A stretch of DNA of 64,000 nt from Corynebacterium urogenitale (GCF_009026825.1 NZ_CP045032.1:62001-126000), one strand, 5' to 3'; positions 36,507-45,431 are shown, numbered from the stretch's first letter. Notes: generated from the letters alone by a model not told the origin. Program-made: numbers and translations.

Positions 36507-36975
36507 TGTGGGGAGAAAATATGAATGGCGCGAAAATTCCGCGTCGTTTTATGGTGAAGTTTAGTGATGAAACCATAATAATTGACGCATCACTTATGTC
36601 TCGCTGGTGAGATGTGGAGAAATGATCCAGGGAGACGAGGGGGCGTTGAGGCGCGAAAATAAGTCGGAGATTGAGCTGAGTTGTCGCTCTGGTGCCCCCG
36701 ATCCCAAGGTTCTTCAGAAAAATTATGCAGCATGTAATGTCAATGAAACAGCTGGTCAGAACCATTTTACGAAATGTGAGTTCAAAACTCTTGAAAATTT
36801 TGTAGGAAAAAAGTTCCTTCCGTGTAACGCTTCGCTGGTCTTTGTCGGTAGTTTGGGTGAAGAACAAAGAATTACATAGCGAATTATCGCCAAGCGATCG
36901 TGGTGATCATGGGCGATGATTTATCTGGTAATTGTTTGTTTGAGTACTACACACCTATTCCGAAAGGGAAATCCA
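36507..36975. promoter_or_regulatory. AT-rich region upstream of the porin gene
   Basis: Distinctly AT-richer than its neighbours. Frames on either strand (36607-36879 plus, 36487-36867 minus) do not look like real genes. It should contain the strong promoter of the small porin; GAAAGG at 36963-36968 is its ribosome-binding site. Confidence 0.45.
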
Positions 36976-37092
36976 ATGATCGACGCAATCGTAGAGTTTG
37001 TAAACAACGCTTTCTCCCTGCTGGGCACCGCAGGCGCCAACGTTCTGGGCCTCTTCTCCGGCATCTTCAACTCCATCGCAGGCTCCCTGTAA
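36976..37092 (+). CDS. porA: PorA-type mycomembrane channel peptide
   Basis: A 38-residue acidic peptide, MIDAIVEFVNNAFSLLGTAG followed by ANVLGLFSGIFNSIAGSL, without signal sequence. Size, lack of signal peptide and amphipathic helix periodicity match the corynebacterial PorA/PorH porins (the C. jeikeium PorA is about 40 residues). Such peptides oligomerise in the outer mycolate membrane to form water-filled channels, and in some species carry a mycoloyl group on Ser. GAAAGG lies 7 bp upstream of the ATG. A perfect hairpin follows directly at 37099. Only one porin gene is present, consistent with a homo-oligomeric channel. Confidence 0.82.
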   Translation: MIDAIVEFVNNAFSLLGTAGANVLGLFSGIFNSIAGSL

Positions 37093-37098
37093 GGAGTT

Positions 37099-37132
37099 AA
37101 GCCTCAGGGCTGAGCTGCCGTGGGGCTGAGGC
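37099..37132 (+). terminator. Hairpin after porA
   Basis: GCCTCAG…CTGAGGC forms a perfect stem immediately behind the porin stop. There is no T run, so it may stabilise the mRNA 3' end as much as terminate. Confidence 0.55.
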
Positions 37133-37194
37133 TCCCGCCGGGATTGATCTCTCGGTATTGGTTCTCGCACCACGGTGACTGAAGAAAAGTCAGA

Positions 37195-37276
37195 AAGAAT
37201 CCCCTCGGAACATCATCACCCACTCCGCTGCCCCACATAGCGCGGGGAGGGAGAGATGAGTTCCGAGGGGATTCTT
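37195..37276. terminator. Long inverted repeat between convergent genes
   Basis: AAGAATCCCCTCGGAA (37195-37210) and its exact complement (37261-37276) form a 16-bp stem around a 50-nt loop. It lies between the porin gene and the convergent DUF4442 gene, and can act as a terminator on both strands. Confidence 0.65.
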
Positions 37277-37325
37277 CTGTGCAGAGAGCTGTCGGGAGGT
37301 CGTTCCCGCCGGACTCTCGGCTGGT

Positions 37326-38111
37326 CTATGGCAGGTACTCCTCTGGGATATCCAGCGCCAGGAGATCCTCACGAGTCTTATCGGACTTCTCCAGCACGGC
37401 CTTGCACACGTGCTTCATCTGATCCTTCGGGTGCGGAATGCGGCGCTGCTCGGACATGAGGATCGTCAGAACTTCAGGCTGATCCTTGAAAACATGCCAA
37501 ATCAGTGTCGTCGCCATGGCTTCCAACACTAGGCCACGCGGGCGCGTCGCCTGCTTCGGACGCTCGGAACGCTTACCGCCACCGCGTGGGCGTACGTGCA
37601 TATCCTGCTGGCCAATGCCCACCACGGAACCGTCGGCATTCTTCACCACACAGGTATAAGCCACGTTGCAGTAGCCATCTTCGGCGACCGTCTCGCGGAC
37701 CCACGCCTCATGCTCGGGCGTGAATTCCACCTCGAGGTAGGCGCCGTCGCGGCCGGGGGAGATGTATTGGAAGGTTCCGGTGCGGGTCCACACTTCGAAG
37801 TCGCGACCTAGCACGCGAGCGGCCAGAGTACCGAACAGGAAGTCGGTCATGGAGTACAGCGCGCCACCGAAAGCGGCATTGTGCATATTCGCACTCCAGA
37901 CGTGCAGGTTCAGCTGCAGGCGTGCGCGGCGCCAGTCGTCGGAAATGTCGGTGATTTGAATACCGGAACCCCACAGCGGCGGCCACAAGTTCGTGAAGCG
38001 CTTGAGCCTCTTCGGGTTTTCCATCGCGCGTGCGGTCAGTGTGCTCGGCAGCTTGCGGAAGCTGGAGCGGGCGTTGGCGAGTACGTCAGGGGCTTTGTTC
38101 AAAAAACTCAC
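37326..38111 (-). CDS. DUF4442 hot-dog-fold protein
   Basis: A 261-residue protein. NPKRLKRFTNLWPPLWGSGI near the N-terminus, then NMHNAAFGGALYSMTDFLFG (hot-dog helix) and the strand-rich ARVLGRDFEVWTRTGTFQYI, are the DUF4442 thioesterase-like pattern. These proteins are related to acyl-CoA thioesterases but lack a defined substrate. The C-terminal 90 residues beyond the hot-dog domain are basic and of unknown role. It is convergent with porA. Confidence 0.72.
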   Translation of the reverse strand: MSFLNKAPDVLANARSSFRKLPSTLTARAMENPKRLKRFTNLWPPLWGSGIQITDISDDWRRARLQLNLHVWSANMHNAAFGGALYSMTDFLFGTLAARVLGRDFEVWTRTGTFQYISPGRDGAYLEVEFTPEHEAWVRETVAEDGYCNVAYTCVVKNADGSVVGIGQQDMHVRPRGGGKRSERPKQATRPRGLVLEAMATTLIWHVFKDQPEVLTILMSEQRRIPHPKDQMKHVCKAVLEKSDKTREDLLALDIPEEYLP

Positions 38112-38206
38112 GTGCTCCTACTTTACTCCGGGTCTTTGCCTGCTCGTGAAAGGTGGCAAAAGGTGGCACCTGCGTTGTTGTCCCGCGAGTCGCTAAAGTG
38201 TTGTCC

Positions 38207-39451
38207 ATGCCAAAAACCGTAGAGGCCTCTCAGCAACGCGCTCTCCCGCCGCTTCACCCCTGGTTGGCGAGGCTGCAGCCCGTCGTCGTGATTGTCGGGC
38301 TGGTCGTGGGTGCCATCGCCCTGTACCGCGGTATCCGTCACGCTATCGAGCAATACCTGCTGGATGTCGGCGTATTCCAGGATGCCGGTCGGGCGATGAT
38401 GAATAATTTCCCGCTGTACTCGGAGGACTTCCCGACCCGCAGCGGCTTCCGTTTTATCTATCCGCCATTCGCGGCATGGTTGTTTGAGCCACTGGCGTGG
38501 ATGGAGGAGAACCTCATGGAGGTGGTGTGGACCATTGCGACTTTCGTGGCCGTGTTCCTCGTCGTCGCCATGGCAGTGCACCGCCTGCAGCTCGGCAAGT
38601 GGTGGCTGTGGAGCATTGGCCTTGCCGGCATGGCTTTTTATATCGAGCCCCTACGTGCGCACGTGATGTATGGGCAGATCAACATCTTTCTGATTCTGCT
38701 CGTGTGTGCCGATGTGTTGGGATACACCCCGCGCAAGATCCGCGGCATCGGCATTGGCGTGGCTGCGGGTATCAAGATCACCCCGGCGGCCTACGCGCTG
38801 ATCTTCTTGGTGCGTAAGGACTGGTGGTCACTTGCGCGCTCCTTTGTGTTCTTCCTTGTCACGGCGATTATTGGCGCGGTTCTGCGCTGGGATGAGTCGA
38901 TTTATTACTGGACGGAGGAGTTCCTTGTCTCCGACCGTGGTGGCGCCCCTCCTTACCCGCCGAACCAGGCGCTGACCGGGCTGATTGCGCGGTTGGGGAC
39001 TTCCAATGAGTTCGCCCAGATGGTGATGAAGCCGGGCTTTGTGCTCATCGCGGTGCTGTGTCTGTGGGGTGCGTGGCGGTTCGAGCGCGCTGGCCGTCCG
39101 GTGCACTCCTTCATGCTCGTGATCATGGGTATCGTGCTGGCCACACCGGTGGCTGTGACGCACCACTGGTCGGGTGTTGTGCTCCTGTTCCCGCTGGTTT
39201 TCCGCGCGGCGAACAAGTGGGTTGCGGGCGTGGCGGTGCTCAGCATTGTCACTCATTACATGGGGCAGCACAAGATTTATCCGCCGGAACAGCCTCACTA
39301 TGATTTCGCGTTTCCGGAGTACTTCATCGGCAATGCGCAGGGCCTTGTCGGCGTGTTGTTCTTCGTTGTGCTGCTTATCGCCGCCTATCGTTCGACGCCA
39401 CTAGACACCACCCCTCAGGCCACAAGCGAAAATCGAACAGTTGGTGCGTAG
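38207..39451 (+). CDS. GT87-family polyprenol-phosphate-mannose-dependent mannosyltransferase-like protein
   Basis: A protein of about 414 residues with ten or more hydrophobic segments. The first extracytoplasmic loop carries the acidic pair region LDVGVFQDAGRAMMNNFPLY and the RFIYPPFAAWLFEPL motif typical of GT87/DUF2029 (GT-C fold) enzymes. HVMYGQINIFLILLVCAD and VAAGIKITPAAYALIFLV are further family segments. Such enzymes use polyprenyl-phosphate-mannose to extend phosphatidylinositol mannosides, lipomannan or arabinan in mycolate-containing actinobacteria. Which glycan this one serves cannot be told. Start ATG 38207. Confidence 0.78.
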   Translation: MPKTVEASQQRALPPLHPWLARLQPVVVIVGLVVGAIALYRGIRHAIEQYLLDVGVFQDAGRAMMNNFPLYSEDFPTRSGFRFIYPPFAAWLFEPLAWMEENLMEVVWTIATFVAVFLVVAMAVHRLQLGKWWLWSIGLAGMAFYIEPLRAHVMYGQINIFLILLVCADVLGYTPRKIRGIGIGVAAGIKITPAAYALIFLVRKDWWSLARSFVFFLVTAIIGAVLRWDESIYYWTEEFLVSDRGGAPPYPPNQALTGLIARLGTSNEFAQMVMKPGFVLIAVLCLWGAWRFERAGRPVHSFMLVIMGIVLATPVAVTHHWSGVVLLFPLVFRAANKWVAGVAVLSIVTHYMGQHKIYPPEQPHYDFAFPEYFIGNAQGLVGVLFFVVLLIAAYRSTPLDTTPQATSENRTVGA

Positions 39452-39492
39452 GCCGGGAGGTATTGTCCCACCTGTGTTCTAGGGTGTGGGGC

Positions 39493-40413
39493 ATGAATGT
39501 GAGCCAGGATCCAAGGAAGCCGACAGCACAGCTTTCGCTTGAGGCGGAGCGCGGGGTGAAAGGCGTGCGAGTGGTGAACGGCGTGCGTGAGGTGAAGGCT
39601 GCACGTGTGCGAGCGGTGATTGCGGTGGTAGTGGCTGCACTCTTTTCCTTGGGGCTGGCAAGTTGTGCGGAATTCACGCTGTCGCTTGGTCCGGGGATGT
39701 CTTCGGCAACGGGTGATCAACAATCCCCCGGCCTTGAGGGTTCTCCGTTACCGGGTGAGGATCCGCTGCCGGACTCCGAGGCTGTACCGCTGCCAGCGGA
39801 TCAGCAGCCGTTGCCGGAGCCGGGGATTCCTGGCGTCGGGCAGGAGGGGGAGGCGGGCGCAGGGGGAGCGGCGGAGGCGCGGGTGCAACTAGCGAGTTTG
39901 CAGGTCAAAGGCCGGGCGCCGAAAAACAACTACGCGCGTTCGGAGTTCGGGCAGCGGTGGAAGGATGTGGACCGCAACGGGTGTGATCAGCGCAATGACG
40001 TCCTAGCTCGGGACATGACGCAGGTGGATGCGCCGAGCGGGTGCAAGGTGCTCAGCGGGGTGTTGCACGATCCGTACACTGGCCAGACCATCAACTTTGT
40101 GCGTGGGCAGCAGACTTCGCAGGCGGTGCAGATTGATCACGTGGTGGCGTTGGCCGATGCCTGGCAGAAGGGGGCGCAGGAGTGGACGCCGGAGAAGCGC
40201 GAGCAATTCGGCAACGACACGATGAACCTGCTGGCCGTGGACGGTCCGCAGAATCAGAAGAAGGGCGCCGGTGATGCGGCGACGTGGCTGCCGCCTAACA
40301 AGGCCTTTCGCTGCCAGTACGTGACGCTGCAGATCCGGGTGAAGGCGACTTATGGACTGTGGGTCACGACTGCCGAGCGTGATGCGATGGACCGGGAGCT
40401 CGGGCGCTGCTAG
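39493..40413 (+). CDS. Secreted lipoprotein with HNH endonuclease-type domain (DUF1524-like)
   Basis: A protein of about 306 residues. Lipobox LGLASCAE (about residues 54-61) makes it a membrane-anchored exported protein. A Pro/Glu-rich linker follows, then a C-terminal nuclease domain: GCDQRNDVLARDM, then QIDHVVALADAWQKGAQEW (DHVV core His), then NLLAVDGPQNQKKGAGDAAT with W-P-P-N-K. This is the GmrSD-C/DUF1524 HNH layout common in actinobacterial secreted nucleases. It probably degrades extracellular DNA. ATG 39493 is chosen over the longer frame. Confidence 0.8.
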   Translation: MNVSQDPRKPTAQLSLEAERGVKGVRVVNGVREVKAARVRAVIAVVVAALFSLGLASCAEFTLSLGPGMSSATGDQQSPGLEGSPLPGEDPLPDSEAVPLPADQQPLPEPGIPGVGQEGEAGAGGAAEARVQLASLQVKGRAPKNNYARSEFGQRWKDVDRNGCDQRNDVLARDMTQVDAPSGCKVLSGVLHDPYTGQTINFVRGQQTSQAVQIDHVVALADAWQKGAQEWTPEKREQFGNDTMNLLAVDGPQNQKKGAGDAATWLPPNKAFRCQYVTLQIRVKATYGLWVTTAERDAMDRELGRC

Positions 40414-40449
40414 CTCGGTGAAATTCCCAACGGTTCTGACTGCTCAGAT

Positions 40450-40503
40450 GGTGCTGTTGCAAAGTTGGGCTTTTCGACCCTGGCCCAACTTTGCAACAGC
40501 ACC
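40450..40503. mobile_element. Collapsed IS6-family element: two abutting terminal repeats
   Basis: A 21-bp arm beginning GGTGCTGTTGCAAAG and its exact complement are separated by only 12 bp. The arms match the ends of the IS6-type element at 55888-56728. It looks like the remains of an IS6 copy that lost all internal sequence. Confidence 0.72.
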
Positions 40504-40683
40504 CTCTGGAACAGGCAAGGGAAACCCCACAAGATGGCCAAGGCTCTAGTCGCCGACTAGCCTCCTTCGCCTGAGGATCCATCCAATCCGGCCCCGTGTG
40601 GCTAGGGTGAGGTGACCTCACCTCTCTTATTAAACACTGATAAACTCGGTTATAAACATCCCGTCCCGTGAAAGGATCACCAC

Positions 40684-41856
40684 GTGTTCGTCACCGATCT
40701 GCCCGACACCAAATCAGCCCACTTAAGTCCCGAACACAGCGAAACCATCAGGGCAACGCTGCCTCTGGTCGGGGAAAATATCGAAACCATCACCCGCGTC
40801 TTTTACTCCAAGATGTTCACCGCGCACCCGGAGTTGCTCTCCGACCTGTTCAACCGAGGTAATCAAAAACAGGGTGCCCAGCAGAAAGCACTGGCGGCAT
40901 CGGTGGCCACCTTCGCCACGCAGCTGGTTGACCCGAGCGCACCCGACCCGGTGATGATGCTCGACCGTATTGCCCATAAGCATGTTTCACTCGGCATCAC
41001 CCCCGACCAGTATCAGATCGTCCATGACAACCTCATGGCCGCCATCGTCGATGTGCTTGGTGGTGCCGTCACGCCTGAGGTCGCGGAAGCCTGGGACAAG
41101 GTCTACTGGCTTATGGCGGACGTCCTGATCAAACACGAGGCCAAGCTCTACGCCTCCGATAACGTCACCCCCAGTGAGGTGTTTCGCACCGCAACGGTCG
41201 CCGAGAAGAAAAGGCTCAGCGAGGATGTGACTGCCTACACTCTGACCGGGGACTTCTCTGTGCCGCGGCCGGGTCAGTACACCTCCGTCGGTGTCAAGCT
41301 TCCCGACGGTGCTCGACAGCTGCGCCAGTATTCCATCATCGGTGGTGACGCGAACCATTACCGCATCGCGGTTCTCACCGAGGGTGAGGTTTCCACCTTC
41401 TTGCGCGACAACATTGAAGTCGGAGACACCGTGGATGCGACCCTCGCCGCTGGCGACCTGGTCCTCCAGGAGGGGGACAACCCGGTAGTGCTCGTCTCAT
41501 CCGGTATCGGCTCCACTCCGATGGTAGGTATCCTCGGTCATCTCGCCGCAGAAGAGCCGAGCCGCAAGGTGACATACATCCACGCAGATGTAAGCGAAGA
41601 ATCGTGGGCTCAGCGCGAGGAATCGCGCGAGCTCATTGCCACAATCGCGGATGCGACAATGGGAGTGTCTTTCAGGGATGCCGGTCAGCGGGTGAACATC
41701 GCGGAATACGACCTTGCTGGTGCCGATGTCTATCTTTGCGGCGGTGTGGCATTTCTGCAGGCTCTGCGCGCCGACATTGAAGCCCTGCCGGCCGACAAAT
41801 CCCCCAAGGGTGTCTACTTCGAGCTGTTCAGCCCGAATGATTGGCTCGTGGGTTAA
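40684..41856 (+). CDS. hmp: Flavohaemoprotein, nitric oxide dioxygenase
   Basis: A 390-residue protein with an N-terminal globin domain (residues about 10-150; ITRVFYSKMFTAHPELLSDL, with the proximal His region IAHKHVSLGI), an FAD domain (RPGQYTSVGVKLP, RQYSIIG) and an NAD domain (LVSSGIGSTPMVGIL, YLCGGVAFLQALR, ELFSP). Together these oxidise NO to nitrate with O2 and NAD(P)H. GTG start 40684 with AAAGGA upstream. It is convergent with an Fe-S-type repressor gene, which by analogy with C. glutamicum ArnR may control it. A shared hairpin separates the two ends. Confidence 0.92.
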   Translation: MFVTDLPDTKSAHLSPEHSETIRATLPLVGENIETITRVFYSKMFTAHPELLSDLFNRGNQKQGAQQKALAASVATFATQLVDPSAPDPVMMLDRIAHKHVSLGITPDQYQIVHDNLMAAIVDVLGGAVTPEVAEAWDKVYWLMADVLIKHEAKLYASDNVTPSEVFRTATVAEKKRLSEDVTAYTLTGDFSVPRPGQYTSVGVKLPDGARQLRQYSIIGGDANHYRIAVLTEGEVSTFLRDNIEVGDTVDATLAAGDLVLQEGDNPVVLVSSGIGSTPMVGILGHLAAEEPSRKVTYIHADVSEESWAQREESRELIATIADATMGVSFRDAGQRVNIAEYDLAGADVYLCGGVAFLQALRADIEALPADKSPKGVYFELFSPNDWLVG

Positions 41857-42590
41857 ACCCCCGGAGTATCGCCGGGGGTTGTACCGAAACGCACCCCACA
41901 CTGCCCCGGCCTGTCGAAGGGGAACAGGCTAACCGCCTCGGATGCGCATACTTCCTGCAGATAACCTTCGTGCATCGCGCAGATCGCAGGCGCGGGGCGA
42001 TGCCCGCCAGCCGTGATGAAGGGGCAGGCGTGTAGGCCAACTTCGTTGCCACCGTCGCGGAGCCTGGGATCGAACCCCATCTCGCGCAGTCTGGAGAACA
42101 GTTCGCCCCTCCGACGCTCCGGGGGTAAACCCGCCGCGGCGTGCCGAGCCCAGGCGCGCCCCGCCTCCCGGGCGGTGTTCACATCAGAATCCGGCAGCAG
42201 CTGGGCTAACACCTCAACGAGGGAGATGTATTCGGTGGTCACACTGTCTTGGCGCGGGGACCGGGCGAAATAGACCTGCCGGGGGCGCCCACGTCCGCCC
42301 GCGGCAGCTGGAATGGAGAAGACGATGCCGTCTTGAATCAACTCGTCGAGGTGACCGCGAATGGTATTGACGTGCATGCCGAGGGTGTCACCGAGCTCGT
42401 CGACGCGCGCGCCTTCCGGAAACTTTCTGAGCGCCCCCAGTACCTCGCGTTGTTTCACGCTCAAGCGTGCAGCCGCGTGAAGCAACTCGGTCGTGGGCCG
42501 CGGAATAATGTTGCCGGACACCGTCCTACCTCTTTCACCGTCATCTACAGAATTTAAACCGTCATTTCCGCACTTAAACAGGTTTACCAC
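41853..42590 (-). CDS. Helix-turn-helix regulator with Cys cluster (ArnR/SufR-like)
   Basis: A 245-residue protein. Winged HTH at about residues 38-95 (VDELGDTLGMHVNTIRGHLD, then a GRGRPRQVYF wing). The C-terminal half has Cys residues in LHACPFITAGG, PAICAMHEGYLQEVC and GQCGVRF, arranged like the Fe-S-binding region of SufR/ArnR-type repressors. Corynebacterial ArnR binds an Fe-S cluster, responds to NO and represses hmp and nitrate-respiration genes. Adjacency to hmp supports that role, but identity is inferred. Confidence 0.68.
   Translation of the reverse strand: MVNLFKCGNDGLNSVDDGERGRTVSGNIIPRPTTELLHAAARLSVKQREVLGALRKFPEGARVDELGDTLGMHVNTIRGHLDELIQDGIVFSIPAAAGGRGRPRQVYFARSPRQDSVTTEYISLVEVLAQLLPDSDVNTAREAGRAWARHAAAGLPPERRRGELFSRLREMGFDPRLRDGGNEVGLHACPFITAGGHRPAPAICAMHEGYLQEVCASEAVSLFPFDRPGQCGVRFGTTPGDTPGV
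41856..41881. terminator. Bidirectional terminator between hmp and its convergent regulator
   Basis: AACCCCCGG and CCGGGGGTT form the stem of a compact GC-rich hairpin lying on the hmp stop and inside the 3' end of the regulator gene. Confidence 0.65.
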
Positions 42591-42629
42591 GGAAAAGGGG
42601 CGTGGCGGATGCGCAAGGAACGTGCAGTT

Positions 42630-42915
42630 CTAGAAGGCACTGGTGGGTATGCCCGTCGCCACGGTAACTACTGCCACCGTTGCGACTGCCGCCCCGAGTT
42701 GTACCACTGCGTGGGCATCGTATTCTCGTGCCGGAGCTTCTGCTTTGCCCTTTAACACTGCCAATTGACTTTTCACTCCGCTACCCAGCAGGGGTAAAAA
42801 GGCCAGGAGCACGCCGAAAACAAGCAGGCTCATGGCCATGCGCAACGCGGAGTTCTGCGCCAGGAGCCAGGTGACGAGCGCGAGGTTGTACAGCGCGAAG
42901 CGGAAGACGATGGCC
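42630..42915 (-). pseudogene. C-terminal fragment of a multi-pass membrane protein
   Basis: Continuous reading on the minus strand from about 42915 to 42630 gives FRFALYNLALVTWLLAQNSA, then a second and third hydrophobic segment (LLVFGVLLAFLPLL, VVQLGAAVATVAVVTVATG). There is no start codon in a sensible position upstream, and the sequence runs into the plasmid Rep relic. It is therefore a gene truncated by insertion or recombination. The family cannot be named; proximity to hmp makes an NO-related membrane protein possible. Confidence 0.4.
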
Positions 42916-43305
42916 CGCCGTGTGCGCGGCTATGTCCTCTCCGGCAACCGTGGAGCAGCCGACTCGTCATCGTTCTCTGGCAGTGCTGGAGGTGTCGGCA
43001 TGCGCGAGCGCAAGGCTCTCGCCACGATGAGACGCAAGGGTGGACAGAAAGCCGCAGAACGCTGGAAAGACCGCAACAGCGAATACGCACAGACGGAGCT
43101 ATCGAAACTCCGTAAGACCCATATGAAGAAGCGAGTCCAAGGACAGACAACTCGTGCGAGGATACAAACGATTGTTGGTCAATCCTTTGTAGAGACAGGG
43201 AAGCTCCCCACTCGCAAGGAGATTATGTCCGAAACAGGTTTGTCAGAAGCCACTGTTAAACGTCATCTACGAGAATTACGCGCAGCTGGTTTGATTTCTG
43301 ATTAG
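42915..43305 (+). pseudogene. C-terminal fragment of a corynebacterial plasmid replication protein
   Basis: From about residue 29 of this frame, ARRVRGYVLSGNRGAADSSS and the following GMRERKALATMRRKGGQKAA segment, then the C-terminal helix-turn-helix (PTRKEIMSETGLSEATVKRH), match the end of theta-type corynebacterial plasmid RepA proteins (pNG2/pSR1-like). The catalytic N-terminal two thirds are absent. This indicates that plasmid DNA recombined into the chromosome here, next to metal-resistance genes. Confidence 0.6.
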
Positions 43306-43337
43306 GGGGGTCATACCGTAAGCAATACACGGTTCCC

Positions 43338-43360
43338 CTGCCCCCTATGGGGCAGTTAGC
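43338..43360 (+). terminator. Terminator after the Rep relic
   Basis: CTGCCCC-CTAT-GGGGCAG hairpin followed by TTAGCTTTT, 33 bp after the Rep stop. Confidence 0.6.
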
Positions 43361-43623
43361 TTTTAGAGAAACCCACTCTCTTACAGGGGCACCATGGTGT
43401 CTGCTGAGATCATTCAAGAGTCTGCTGGAAGACTGAGGCTGATTTTCTTCGAGCTCTGGTACGTAGAAGTTGAATACAGTGGGTCAGTGAGTGTGAGAAT
43501 TCTTCAAGCACACACGCGTGCGTGTGTGCTTGTAGCCGAGGGGCGGGCTCTGTTGCAGAGGTAGAGACCCCCAGAGTTAGCCACGAACTAACTACAGTGC
43601 AACGCCCTGGTGCTCAACGGTAG
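43361..43623. other. Intergenic region with a large palindrome
   Basis: It contains an 11-bp-arm palindrome CAAGCACACAC-gcgtgc-GTGTGTGCTTG at 43505-43532, perhaps a relic of a plasmid origin or regulatory region. A 56-codon frame at 43394-43564 behind AGGGG is possible but unsupported. Confidence 0.4.
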
Positions 43624-43866
43624 CTACTCAAACTTGTCGAACCACTGAGTGTCAACAGTCGGATGCAGCTTCACACCAGACTCCCCATTTGAACGAATGA
43701 GCTTTGCAAGACGATCGCAGCTAATGAGGTCAACCGTCGGAACAGCCGATGAAGCTGCCCTGCGAGCAGTTCGGCCCCTGGCAAATGGTCTGGACTTGGC
43801 TGCGTGTTTTAGGGGCCACGCCCTAACCCAAACCGCGCTATCCACTCCGTCTCCACAGGGGTCCAC
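43624..43866 (-). pseudogene. Mrr-like endonuclease C-terminal relic
   Basis: An 80-residue frame. The last 38 residues (VDLISCDRLAKLI then GESGVKLHPTVDTQWFDKFE) resemble the C-terminus of Mrr-type restriction endonucleases and of the relic at 6934-7335. The first half is unrelated and no catalytic residues are present. It is a remnant beside plasmid-derived sequence. Confidence 0.42.
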
Positions 43867-43923
43867 CGAAAAGAGGTTGACCCTGATCCTCGACGGGGGT
43901 CGGAGGTCAATTGGGTGACCGGA

Positions 43924-45103
43924 CTACGGTTTGAGCACCACCTTGATGCAGCCGTCCTCCTTCTTCTGGAACTTCTCGTACATCGCCGGCGCCTCCTCCA
44001 ACGACGCGGTGTGCGTTTTGAGGTCGAGCACGCCCAGCGGATCGGACGGGTCGTCCACCAGCGGCAGCAGCGTCTCGGTCCAGGAGCGCACGTTGCACTG
44101 GCCCATCCGCAGCTGGATCTGCTTGTCGAACATCGTCAGCATCGGCATCGGGTCCTTCATGCCGCCGTACACGCCGCTGATCGAGATCGTCCCGCCACGG
44201 CGAACGGAGTCGATGGCGGTGTACAACGCGCTCATCCGGTCCACCCCGGCCCTCTCCATTGCTTTGCGGCCCAGCGACGACGGCAGCTTGCCGACGGCCG
44301 CCTGGGCCGCGCCGGCCACCGGCGAACCGTGCGCCTCCATGCCGACGGCGTCGACCACCGAGTTCGGGCCACGCCCGTCGGTCAGGTCCTTGAGCTGCTC
44401 CGCCACGCCGTCCTCGGAGGAATCCAGCGTTTCAATGCCGTAACGCTCGGCCATGGCGCGACGCTCGGGCACTGCATCCGTCGCGATCACCCGGTAGCCC
44501 AGGTGCTTGCCGATCCGGGCGGACATCTGCCCGATCGGGCCCAAACCCAGCACCGCCAGCGAGCCGCCGTCGGGGACCGCCGCGTAGTCCACGGCCTGCC
44601 AGGCGGTGGGCACGACGTCGGAAAGAAACAGGTAGCGCTCGTCTTCGCCGACGTTGGGAACCTTGATCGCCCCGTAGTCCGCGTGCGGCACGCGCAGGTA
44701 CTCCGCCTGCCCGCCGGGCACCGAGCCGTAAAGCCGCGAGTAACCGAGGAACTGCGCGCCGGTGCCGTATTCGCGGACCTGGGTGGTTTCACACTGCGAC
44801 TGCAGGCCCTGGCGGCACATGAAGCAATGCCCGCAGGAAACGTTGAAGGGGATGACCACCCGATCCCCCCGGCTTGATGTGAGTGACGGCCGAGCCGACC
44901 TCTTCGACGATGCCCATGGGCTCATGGCCGATGATGTCGCCCTTGTCCATGAACGGGGTCAGCACCTCATAGAGGTGCAGGTCAGATCCGCAGATGGCGG
45001 TCGAGGTGACCCGGATGACCGCATCGGTGGGTTCCTGGATCTGTGGGTCCGGGACCTCCTCCACGCTCACCGTATTTGACGCCTGCCAGGTCAATGCTTT
45101 CAC
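43924..45103 (-). pseudogene. Zinc-dependent alcohol/formaldehyde dehydrogenase, single-base frameshift
   Basis: Medium-chain zinc alcohol dehydrogenase of about 392 residues if one base is removed. The first part from GTG 45103 (GAGGAGGA upstream) has STAICGSDLHLYE (catalytic Cys) and GDIIGHEPMGIVEEVG. The second part has the structural-zinc segment CGHCFMCRQGLQSQC, the NAD motif LAVLGLGPIGQMSARI and the domain end FQKKEDGCIKVVLKP. The frames meet at a C6 run (44865-44870, plus strand) where five bases would keep one frame (KPGDRVVIPF). The family includes formaldehyde dehydrogenases. The lesion is either an inactivating mutation or a homopolymer error. Confidence 0.75.
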
Positions 45104-45431
45104 GTGTCCTCCTCGCCAGGGCGGCCGCCTCAGCTGAAACGGCGCCACTGTCTGGTTGGTTGAGGCCGATTGTACTGAAAACACGGTGGGCGGGTTGCCC
45201 ACGTCGCGGCCGGGGTCTCACATCCCGACGGGGTCCTAGGGAGTGTTTTCTACATGGCCGTGGCCTGAGCCTTACCTCTCCGCGTCCAACGCACCGCGGG
45301 CGGGCATACGCATAGGCGTACATGTACGCACAGGTCTCTCCCAGGTTTTGATCACGCCCCGCTTTAAGCGGGGCTTATGCCACATATCGTCTCCATCATC
45401 CAGTCCAAAGGAGGCACGGGGGATGAGCTTA

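Noticed and set aside
36487..36879. Hypothetical genes on either strand upstream of porA
   Set aside because: AT-rich chance frames, no ribosome sites, no family similarity; the region is better explained as porA promoter sequence.
43394..43564. 56-codon gene after the Rep relic
   Set aside because: The ribosome site is plausible, but no sequence support exists and a large palindrome lies inside the frame.
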